This document shows positions 45,134-54,408 of a DNA stretch of 64,000 nt, one piece after another. A program made the position numbers and the translations under genes. Origin of the DNA: Megalobrama amblycephala (Eukaryota; Chordata; Actinopteri; Cypriniformes; Xenocyprididae); NCBI RefSeq assembly GCF_018812025.1, contig NC_063044.1:75487741-75551740 (forward strand). Direction: 5' to 3'. Within the stretch, counting starts at the first letter, position 1, and each line of letters begins with the position of its first letter. Below the pieces are notes generated by a model. It worked only from the letters and a program-made list of their open reading frames with translations. It was not told where the DNA came from and did not search any database.

Positions 45134-46160
45134 ATTGACAATGAATGCTCTGGAGACCCCAAAGACCCTGAGTGTAACCTTTTTTTTTTTCACACTGAAA
45201 TAAAAACAAGATGATATTCCATTTTTTTATTTGTAGATTTAGAAAGTGTTATCCACCATAAAAAAAGTATCATACCATTTCAACAAAGATAACTTTTTTT
45301 TTATTATTATTATTTTAGCAAACATAATTTGGGGTCAAAAAGACCCTAAAGAACATTTAATGCAGAATATTTAAAAATGAATGTGAGTTTTTGTGTAGTT
45401 TACTGGTAGAGTGCATATGAATTTGCATCAAATCTACTTAACACTTTCCTTGCCATTGTCAGAATTGTAATCCATGTTTTCACTGTTGTACGGTAGGGGG
45501 CGCTACTACAGTGTTGCTGTAGTGCTGGAAATCAGTCATGTGATCATCACGGCCACCGTACTGACATTCAGATTGATGGCAATATCAGAAACATGATGAA
45601 AGCAGGAAGATCCAGACTTACAGGAGTAACGTTTACTGACTATTGACCGCTAAGATCCTCAGAGAGTGAGAACAACTGAAGAATGGAAAGAGTGTGTCAG
45701 TGAAGGTGGTTGTGAATGTGTGTAGATGTGTGTTAGTTACAGGATCAGAAAATGACACCGTTCCTCCATCATAGTCCAGATTCACTCTCACACGATCAAG
45801 CTTCTGTTTAACAGGAAAACCACATGGTTCATCCAGTCCTTCCACATCATAATCCACACTCCAAACATCAGTGTTGAAGAAATCACATCCCTTCCTCTGG
45901 TTTGATGCTGTAGTTACTCCAAGAATCCAGTCTGAACTCTCTTTAACCTCTATATCCCAGCAGTGTGTTCCTGAGTTAAACCCCTCTGAACCCAGAACAC
46001 AGGGATAACGGTCGAATCTCTCTGGATTATCAGGAAGAGGTTGATCGTTCCTGCTGTATCTCACACTGGTCAGATCATCAGACAGGACGAGGCGTAGATT
46101 CGCAGTATTTGGATCAAGAATCACAGGAGCTGATGAGACACAATCAACAGATGATTTTAT
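45134..46160. repeat. Left end of segmental duplication, unit 3 copy
   Basis: Begins TTGACAATGAATGCTCTGGA and matches unit 2 from 20748, without the 868-bp hAT-type insertion. Includes the TRIM-B B30.2 exon. Confidence 0.85.
45633..46129 (-). CDS. TRIM-B B30.2 (PRY-SPRY) exon, intact
   Basis: 497-bp last exon after an acceptor at 46130, stop at 45633. PRY part: VILDPNTANLRLVLSDDL; SPRY part: GTHCWDIEVKESSDWILGV, NLDYDGGTVSFSD and a C-terminal FPFFSCSHSLRILAV. Phase joins the 119-bp linker exon (47285-47403). Known role of the family: ligand recognition in TRIM proteins, including antiviral ones. Unlike TRIM-A it has no frameshift. Confidence 0.85.
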
Positions 46161-46660
46161 TATATGGAATCAATATAATGCCACATCCCTTTGCAAAAAA
46201 AATTATTGCAAAGGAAAAAAGTATTGAGCAAATGGGGGTTGTCCCCCTCAGATTTTGTGTGACTCTGGCTGTTTTATTTTAACTGGTGTTACAGCGTAGG
46301 TGAAAAAAAGCTGTCTTTACCACTTTACTAATGTGGCCATTAAATGAAAGAGTGCAATCAATGAGAACACCAAGATTGCGAACAGTTGTAGAGGGCATTA
46401 TCATGTCACCATCCAAATGTTTATGTTGACCAGAGAATTCAGAAACAATGGTTTTAGAGCCGATCAATATTACCTTGGTTTTATTTGAGTTAAATTTAAG
46501 GAAATTTGCCTCAAGCCAATGCTTGAATTCCTTGATACAGGTTGTTAATGTAGGTGGTGGAAATACAGAGGTGGGAGGTATGCTAAAATAAATCTGAATG
46601 TCATCAGCTTAACAGTGAAAGTTAAACCCATAACGTTTGAAAATGTGTCCAATTGGTAGC
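46160..46660 (-). mobile_element. LINE RT fragment in TRIM-B intron
   Basis: Minus-strand reading contains ADDIQIYFSIPP, TTCIKEFKHWLEANFLKFNS and VRNLGVLIDCTLSFNGHI, the palm-to-thumb part of a CR1/L2-type RT. A shorter copy is in unit 2 at 28222. Confidence 0.75.
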
Positions 46661-46741
46661 ATATAAATGGTGAAAAGGAGATCTGATGTGAATTAGCCAG
46701 TGTTGTTTTCATTACAGAGAAGCTGGGAACACAGAATGATA

Positions 46742-46989
46742 GGTAACACTTTATTTTCGGGTCTTTTAACTAGTTGCTTATTAGCCTACATATTACTAGA
46801 ATATTGCCTGTTTATTAGTAATTAAGTACATATTAATTCCTTATTCTAAACAACCTTATTCCACATTCCTAATCCTACCCAATACCTAAACTTAACAACT
46901 TACTAACTATTAGTAAGCAGTAAATTAGGCGTTTGAGGAAAAAGTTATAATTAATAGTGAATACTTGTTCCCTATACTGAAGTGTTACC
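46742..46989. mobile_element. GGTAACACTT MITE, 248 bp, unit 3 copy
   Basis: Same length, ends and position as 28485-28732; only a few base differences. Confidence 0.8.
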
Positions 46990-47284
46990 GGCTGATATTT
47001 AAACTCACATTAGACACTTTTAACATTGAATAAATCAAATAAACAGTACCTTTTATTATAATTGCCTTATCCCAGCATACCTAGTGTTGCTTTTCCGCAA
47101 CGTCGCAGAGAAATAGAAACGATTTCTAAACTAGAATTGTTGCCGTTGTGGCTGGTTAGGATAATAACTCAGATTAACATGGAGAAGATGCCTTTTAACA
47201 TGTCTATCAGTTTGTGTCATGAAGCGCCTTTAACTCTCCACCCATCCCTCATTTCCAGCTCAGATCTTCTGCAGTCAGACTCAC

Positions 47285-47403
47285 TGTTTTGGACGATGTC
47301 CTGCATCTTCTTCCAGACTCTGAACGGCAGGTTGCCCAAGTAACGTGGCACATGAATCAAAGCTCCAGAAGCCATCTGTGGATCCGGCTGTGAGCTCTGG
47401 ACT
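47285..47403 (-). CDS. TRIM-B linker exon
   Basis: 119 bp, acceptor CTTCCAG and donor GTGAGT, encoding VQSSQPDPQMASGALIHVPR then LGNLPFRVWKKMQDIVQN. Frame continuous with both neighbours. Confidence 0.85.
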
Positions 47404-47484
47404 CTGGAAGAACATTCAGGAGTCAGAACTGCAGTGGCTTTGGATCAGAACCAGAGAGACCAGAGACAGGAGCAGATCACTCAC

Positions 47485-47507
47485 CTTTCCATTGAGACTG
47501 GAAACTC
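47485..47507 (-). CDS. TRIM-B 23-bp micro-exon
   Basis: CTGCAG acceptor, GTGAGT donor; encodes EFPVSME plus two bases. Same as TRIM-A. Confidence 0.85.
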
Positions 47508-47584
47508 CTGCAGAACAAACACACCATTTATCATCAAGAACTCAATCAATGAACCAATGATCAACCAATGATCTGAAATCAGAC

Positions 47585-47815
47585 CTTCAGAAAGCAGACG
47601 TCATTGGCTTTCATCATCTCCTCCATGTCTTTGATTGTGTGTGAAAGAGCTGAGATGTGTCTGTTCATCTCCTCCAGCTTCTCCTTCATCATCTGCTTCT
47701 TCTGCTCCTCTTCCTCCCTCAGAGCAGTGATTGTAGCTTCTTCTTCATCTCTGAGAAACTGATGAAGCTTCTCAAACTGCTGTTTAATCTGGCGCTCTGT
47801 GTGCTCAGCTTGAGA
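47585..47815 (-). CDS. TRIM-B coiled-coil exon
   Basis: 231 bp encoding the helix that starts [20 protein letters not shown] and ends KANDVCFLK. Open and in phase. Confidence 0.85.
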
Positions 47816-48092
47816 CTGAAATCAGATCACATTCACTTCAATCATCTCAATCAACACACATCTGTATTTGTATCTATTTATAGAGCACTTTCCAGGCTAC
47901 TCTGGAGCTCCAAAGTGCTGTACTTTGTAAGCAAAATCAATAATTAAAATACAAAAAAAACAAAAAAAAACAAACACACAACAACAAAACATCATCATCA
48001 TCAATAATAGTCCTCATCAATAATAAATACTCCTGTGTAAAGTAAAATTGCCAGAGAAAGCAGATGTAATTTTAAACAACTCTTGAAGATAC

Positions 48093-48720
48093 CTAATGTA
48101 GGGGACGATCTAACCTCGAAGGAAAGCTTATTCCATAATCTTGGAGCAGTGACAGCAAAATCTTGGATTTAAGACGTACTCTTGGGATCACTAATAAAAG
48201 TTTGTTTGAGGATCTCAACATTGAATGTGATTTATATGGCTTAATGAGCTCCACCAAATATTCTGGTGCCATTCCATGTAATGCCTTAAAAACATATGTC
48301 AAGACCTTGAATTGGATCCTGTAATACACTGGTAACCAGCCTAATGAAGACAACAGCGGAGTAATGTGATCCGTCTTCTTAGCCTTCATAAGCATTCTAG
48401 CCGCGGCATTTTGTACAAGTTGGAGATGTGCAACATAAGTCTGACAGGTTCCAGAATAAATAACATTACAGTAAACTATCCAGGAGAAGATAAAAGCACG
48501 GATGACTTTTTCTAAGTCATTCTAGTTTAGAAGATAAAAGCATGGATGACTTTTTCTAATGTTTCATATAAGTGATAAGAGATACCATTTTTTTTTTTAA
48601 TTAATCCCAATGAGAGCATATATATTAAAAACAAAATAGGGCCCAAAATGGACCCCCGGGGAGCCCCACTAGTAAGATGTTCTGGATGCGACGAGAAATT
48701 ACCAACCATCACTTCACATC
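48093..48720 (-). mobile_element. LINE RT fragments in TRIM-B intron
   Basis: Positions 48395-48093 match the LINE fragment at 29850-30150. Positions 48712-48527 encode SGAPRGSILGPILFLIYMLS, the VPQGS region of an RT. A 32-bp segment (GATAAAAGCACGGATGACTT) is duplicated at about 48490 and 48535. Confidence 0.8.
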
Positions 48721-48901
48721 AACACTTCACATCATTAATATCACAGATAAACTCAGATACCGACATATAACGGATCCAGAAGCAGATTGATGCTCGTCAT
48801 TTACAGAAATAACTGGAATCCATTATATTAAACATATCAGATCATAACTGTATATAGTGATCCTACAGCTGTAATGAAAATGACTGATTCTGTTTCCTCA
48901 C

Positions 48902-48997
48902 CTTGATGTGTTGAACTGTTTCCTCAAACTCTCCTTTCATTTCTTCATTGTGTTGAAGTTTCTCTTGTAAGGACTCCAGTGTTGTATTGAGCTCCTC
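48902..48997 (-). CDS. TRIM-B 96-bp coiled-coil exon
   Basis: Encodes EELNTTLESLQEKLQHNEEM and FEETVQHIK between CTAG acceptor and GTGAGG donor. The first in-frame Met of the surviving TRIM-B sequence lies here. Confidence 0.85.
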
Positions 48998-49149
48998 CTA
49001 GAATTGAGCAAAAATACATAAAACACCAGATTACAGTGAAGAGAAAAAAGAAGACAATACAGTGAACTATGAAAACGTTCCTTTGATGCGAAAGCCCCCT
49101 TTATGACTAATTTTTATTTGACATGTGAAACAAGAGTCATTTTTCTTAC

Positions 49150-49456
49150 CTTATGTGATGAAACCACTTCCCTGATGGGTCTGAATTTATGATTGTCATG
49201 TTTCTGAGAATCTCTGCACACTAAACACACAGGCTGTTTGTCCTCCAGACAGAAGAGTATGAGTTTCTCATTGTGTAAACTGCAGATCTCCTCAGATCCT
49301 GATGAACACCTCTCATTTCTCTTCTTCAGGAACGACTCACACAAGTTTTGTGACGCCGGATTAAATGGAGGTTTATCTCTCGAGGATCTTCTCCTGCAGA
49401 CAGGACAGGAGAAGATCTTGGTTCTCCAGAACTGCTGAAGACACTCTTTACAGAAA
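49150..49456 (-). CDS. TRIM-B truncated RING / B-box exon
   Basis: Opens mid-RING at 49456 (FCKECLQQFWRTKIFSCPVC), followed by a complete B-box 2 (CSLH ... CLVC ... HDNH) and REVVSSHK before the GTAAG donor at 49149. All TRIM-B exons from here to 45633 join in frame, about 424 codons in total; only the first ~37 codons of the RING are missing. With no upstream ATG seen, expression would need a new start or fusion to upstream sequence. The DIRS-like element B abuts at 49457. Confidence 0.85.
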
Positions 49457-49862
49457 TGTCTCGGTTATGTATATAACCTTAGTTCCCTGAATAGGGAAGG
49501 ATACGCTGCGTAATCGCTATGGGAACCCCTTTGCGTAATGTTGTCGTGAAGCACATATGAAATCTGTCCAATAGGGAGATGGTACGTCATAGGCGGGTGA
49601 CGTCACTGACCAGGAACTATAAAGGCTACCCGAAAACACTCTCATTTAGCTTCTGAAATGCTGAAGCAAGTCGATTACGGGAATGCCGGGAGTATGGCAA
49701 GGCGACGCAGCATCTCGTTCCCTATTCAGGGAACTAAGGTTAAATACATAACCGAGACATTCCCTTTCAAGGGAACTCGCACTGCGTAATCGCTATGGGA
49801 ATGACAATCCCAACGTCACAATATGATCAAGTGACCGTTCATGTGTAGCCGAAGCGCACCAC

Positions 49863-50546
49863 TTACAGTAGCAACTGCACCCCTGGAGTGTAACCGAGGT
49901 CTAACTCATAAAACCTCATGAATGTATGTGGTGAGGACCAGCCTGCAGCATCACAAACATCCTGCAGGGAAACCCCTGAAATAAAAGCCTTAGAGGCAGA
50001 CATACTCCTAGTCGAATGAGCCCTGACAGCCAAAGGTGAAAGCTGTCCAAATGACTCATAAGCAAGTGAGATGGCCTCGACCACCCACTCGCTCATTTTA
50101 TGCTTGGATGCAGGGAGACCCTTCCTAGGTGCCCCAAAACATACAAAAAGCTGATCAGCTTTTCTCCACATGGCAGCTCTGTGGACATATGCATCCAGTG
50201 CCCTAACCAGGCACAGTAGATTTAACTTCTCCTGGTCCGAGGACGTAAATGGAGGAGCAGTATAAGTGAGAACTTTAGGAATGTATCCTGGTCTGGGATG
50301 AAGGAAAGCCTTAACATTTCCAGGCGCAAATTCGAGGTACGATGGAGATACCGACAGGGCTTGAATGTCTCCAATTCTTTTGAGAGACGTGATAGCGAGC
50401 AGAAACACTGTTTTTAGTGTGAGAAACTTTTCTGGCACCTCTTCGATGGGCTCGATTGTCAGCATTTTGAACTTGAGCTTTGCTACTGTTCGATTTAACT
50501 GACGTAGATCTAAAATCGGACACAATCCCCCGTCTTTCTTTGGCAC
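49863..50546 (-). pseudogene. DIRS-B fused RT-recombinase frame
   Basis: An open frame of 227 codons joins the RT start (KKDGGLCPILDLRQLNRTVA) directly to mid-recombinase (EPIEEVPEKFLTLKT) at about 50455, the result of an in-frame deletion of RT core, RNase H and the recombinase N-terminus. It retains the recombinase motifs SLKRIGDIQAL, RAHSTR and FMRFYELDL. Confidence 0.8.
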
Positions 50547-51061
50547 AATGAAATAGCGGCTGTAAAACCCTGACTCCCTGCTCCTTTCTATAGCCTCCTT
50601 TCACAAGAGAGTCTCTACTTCTTGTGCCATCACCAGAGCCTGTTTTTGACCCACCACTGTGGGCAGGATCCTGTTGAATCGGGGTGGGCGTGATCCGAAC
50701 TGAATCGCATACCCCTTTTCTACTGTGTGCAGGACCCACTGAGATATACTTGACAGACCTTTCCACTCTGTCAAAAAATCTACTAAGGGAAGCAATCTCT
50801 CTAGGCTGGCCTCTGGTGGAATATGGGCAGCCAGTACAGTGCCCTGAAGCGGAGCCCCGGCAGGGAACAACTGGCTTGGCTGCACCAGAGAGAGCACGCC
50901 ACCCTCGGGTGACACGCAAGGAACTACTGCGCCCCGGCATTGTGGCGGGGTTGGCAGAGCACCCCCCTGAGCTTTTTATCCCCTTGGGATGCTCCTGCCC
51001 AGCAGCCGAAGGGACTTGGGTGCGGCAGGGAAGAAACTGCTGTAAAGCTGCAGCTTGTTTC

Positions 51062-51571
51062 TTAGACTCCTGGAACCTTGGTGACGGTGGTGATAGCATC
51101 ACCAAAGAGGCCAGAAGGATTTAGTGGGGCGTCCAAGAGAAACGTTTTATTTTTGTCTTTGATTTCAGTCAAATTCAACCAAAGATGCCTGGTGGCACAG
51201 AGGGCTAAGTCAGCTGACTGACGTAACTCTTGGATCATATCCGCACCCACTTCATTACTCTCACCCAAGTCCTTTAGCAGGTCAGCCTGGTATGCTTGCA
51301 AAATGCTCACTGTATGCAAGCATGCCGCAGCCTGACCTGCAGCCAAGTACGCTTTACCCACTAGCGCTGATGTTGTTTTCAAGGGCTTAGTGGGTAATGT
51401 TGGGGCTTTGAGGGACGATGCTGCCTGGGGAGAGAGATGGCTCGCAAGCGACTCTTCCGCTTTTGGCGTCACCCCATACCCGTGTCTCCTCAAAACAGTA
51501 ACGTTACTGTAGGCAGACGTTTGAGGGGTGTAGACACGGAAGGATACCGGTCTCTTCCACGACCTCGACAC
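51062..51571 (-). pseudogene. DIRS-B gag-like ORF, main part
   Basis: 169 codons of the ORF1 protein of this DIRS group (VLRRHGYGVTPKAEESLASH, VGKAYLAAGQAAACLHTVSI, ALCATRHLWLNLTEIKD). Structural nucleocapsid-like role is inferred from ORF position. Separated from its N-terminus (52091-51801) by frame breaks. Confidence 0.65.
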
Positions 51572-51800
51572 CTCAGTGTGGAGGTCTGAAAAAAAAACAG
51601 TAAGCCCCGACGTGGAGGATGAGCAGACCTAGATGGTAGATAACGTTCATCAAGTTTACTTCTAGTCTAGTGCTCTTGCTTCTCAGTCAATGTTCAGCTT
51701 GGCAACGGCTCGAGTAAGCACCTCCACGAGCTCCTTGCTCGCGGGAGAGTGAAGTGGTGAATTTTCAGTCCCCGTTGTCACACTGACAACATCCAGCTCC

Positions 51801-52091
51801 TCAGAACTGGACGCCATCAGCGATGACTGTGTCAACCGGAGCGGAAGAAACCACAGCGCGTGCTTCCTGACTCCAGACAGACACTTTGGATGCAGCAGGT
51901 GAGGGCAGAGATAAGGCTGGGCCCATCTCTAACCCCACTGCTACATCCATTTGTGAACCCCAGGACATGAGGCGCCGCCCTGCCTCAGCAGAAGCGGGAC
52001 CTGAGCCCTGAGGAACGCGAACCGAGCCACTCTGCTCGAAGAGGGCCCGGTGGGAGCGCAGCGTTTTCATGGGTAACTGCTCACAGTGCAC
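51801..52091 (-). pseudogene. DIRS-B gag-like ORF, N-terminal part
   Basis: MHCEQLPMKTLRSHRALFEQ opens this frame; the cysteine-containing start and the order relative to 51571-51062 fit the N-terminus of DIRS ORF1. Confidence 0.55.
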
Positions 52092-52509
52092 GCAGGCAGC
52101 CCCGTCGAGAGCTGCCTGGGCATGCTGGATGTAGCGTTTTCTGAAGACACAGAAGCTGAATGAGAGTGTTTTTGGGGCGGGCTTTAAAGTTCCTGGTCAG
52201 TGACGTCACCCGCCTATGACGTACCATCTCCCTATTGGACAGTCTACTCTTTAAATATATATCTCTCTGCTCTTGGATGAATGGATCCCCTTCATTTATA
52301 TATGTGACCAAATTTAGAGTGTTACAGTGTTATGGAGAATGATCACAAATTTATTTTAGTTTCATCATTAATTTGTTTATGCCACTCAAAACGCTTTTCT
52401 GTATCACTTAGCCAGCTACAGAGAAACTGGTAGCCTTACCAATCTATGAACTGTTCAGCCTGACGATGTAAAAGTGGGTTTTGTTTCTCAGCACATAAAG
52501 ATGAACTAC

Positions 52510-54014
52510 TTACCGTGATCTCAGACTGTGGTGATGTGGTTTCTCCACTGCATGGATCTTCATGTGTGACTTCAGTTGACTTTTAAAAGAGAAACTCTTT
52601 CCACACTGATTACTCGTGTGTGGGTTCTCTCCGCTGTGGACCCTCTCGTGTGTTTTCAAATGTTCTGACTGATTGAATCTCTTGTCACAGTGCGAACACT
52701 TATAAGGTTTCTCTCCGGTGTGTATCCTCTCATGTGTTTTCAGATTTGCTAACTGACTGAATCTCTTGTCACAGTGTGAACACTTGTGAGGTTTTTCTCC
52801 AGTGTGGACCCTCTCATGTGTTTTCAGAGATGATGACCGACTGAATTTCTTGTCACAGTGTGAACACTTGTAAGGTTTTTCTCCAGTGTGGATCATCTCA
52901 TGTGTTTTCAGATGTGATGAAAAACTGAATCTCTTGTCACAGTGTGAACACTTGTAAGGTTTTTCTCCAGTGTGGATCATCTCATGTATTTTCATAGATA
53001 ATGGCTGCCTGAATCTCTTGTCACAGTGTGAACACTTGTAAGGTTTTTCTCCAGTGTGGATCATCTCATGTGTTTTCAGATGTGCTGACAGACTGAATCT
53101 CTTGTCACAGTGTGAACACTTGTAAGGTTTCTCTTCGGTGTGGATCCTCTCATGTCTTTTCAGATTTGTTAACTGACTGAATCTCTTGTCACAGTGTGAA
53201 CACTTGTAAGGTTTTTCTCCAGTGTGAATTCTCTGGTGCAGTTTTAAACGGCTTCCTGTAGTGAAAGTCTTCTCACACTCAAAGCACATGTACTCTCTCA
53301 CACCATTATGAAGTTTCTCATGCTCTTGTAAACTACACAGCTGTGAAAAACTCTTTCCACACACAGAACATGAATGTGGTTTCTCCTTCGTATGAACTGT
53401 CAGGTGTTTCTTCAGGTGTGATGCCCTAAGAAATATACTTCCGCAGTCATGGCATGCGTACGTCTTCTCTCCAGTGTGGATCTTCATGTGAAGCTTAAGA
53501 TATTCTTTGGCTATGAATTTCTTCCCACACTGATGACATACGAATAGCTTTTCTCCAGTGTGGATTCTCACGTGTGTCGTTAGTTGTGATGATTGACTGA
53601 AACTCTTCCCACATTGATGGCATACATAAGGCTTCTCTCCAGTGTGAACTCTCATGTGAATCTCAAGTTGACTTTTGTATGTGAAACTTTTTTCACACTG
53701 AACACACTTGTACGGGTTCTCTCCGGTGTGAATTCCCATGTGTTGTTTAAGAGATGCTTTTTGTATGAAGCTCTTTCCGCATTGATTACATGTGAATGGC
53801 TTCTCTCCTGTGTGGATTCTCATGTGTATCTCAAGATGACATATGAATTTGAAACTCTTTCCACACTGAGTGCAGGTTGTAGATTTCTTGGCTTTTCTTT
53901 TCTCTAAAAATGTGTTTTTAGTCTTTGAGCGGCTCGAAGGTTTTTCTCCAGGTTTGACATGTTTCTCCTCCACTTCGCTCAGTTCTTCACTCTCCTCCTT
54001 TACATCCATCAGGA
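52510..54014 (-). CDS. ZNF3: poly-C2H2 zinc-finger protein, 16 fingers (last coding exon)
   Basis: Third paralog. The exon opens at 54014 after TTTTCAG, ATG at 54009, stop at 52510; 499 residues. Acidic leader [17 protein letters not shown], then 16 C2H2 fingers with TGEKP-type linkers. Fingers 4-8 match the paralogs closely; fingers 9-15 (CSHCDKRFS type) differ most at the DNA-contact positions, for example QLTNLKR, LSAHLKT, QPLSMKI, FSSHLKT. Finger 16 has lost its first cysteine (HTSNQC). Probable nuclear sequence-specific repressor or activator; target unknown. First exon at 62.2 kb. The open sequence upstream of 54014 is intron. Confidence 0.9.
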
Positions 54015-54342
54015 CTGAAAAGAAAAAAAAAAATGTGAATTTCATTTTCAGTACATCAAACCAATTCACAGGGAGGAATATGAAGAGAAAGGTCATAAAA
54101 GTGAACGGACAATGTCACCCGCATCAATTCAAGGTGGTGTCAACGCGATGTTCCCATGTCCCCATTTTCGATCCTTGTTTAAATTAATCAATTAATCGTT
54201 AGCCTTAATACTGCAATATGCATCTACTGCAGTGGCATATAGTCAACAGCATGACAGAGTATGCAAATGTTGCTCAAAACGAGAAAGTCTAAATAAAGGG
54301 CTAGAAGGATATTAAATTGAGTCATGATTTGACCATTTAAAG
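54015..54342. other. ZNF3 intron 1, part shared with unit 2
   Basis: Matches 35627-35977 of unit 2. No leader coding exon found. Confidence 0.6.
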
Positions 54343-54408
54343 GATTAGTTCACCCAAAAATGAAGTTTCTGTCATTAATTACTCACCCTCATGTTGTTCC
54401 CTTTCAAA

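Larger units (their letters stand above)
49457..52310 (-). mobile_element. DIRS-like retrotransposon B
   Basis: Same family and same insertion point as element A. Inverted repeats pair about 49565-49645 with 52160-52235; the internal complementary region lies at about 49715-49800. It keeps the gag-like ORF and the recombinase C-terminal part but has lost most of RT and RNase H. Elements A and B therefore have complementary losses. Confidence 0.85.

Noticed and set aside
48515..48560. Short duplication of GATAAAAGCA..GGATGACTT as a target-site duplication
   Set aside because: The two copies are too close, with only a few bases between them; simple local duplication within LINE sequence.
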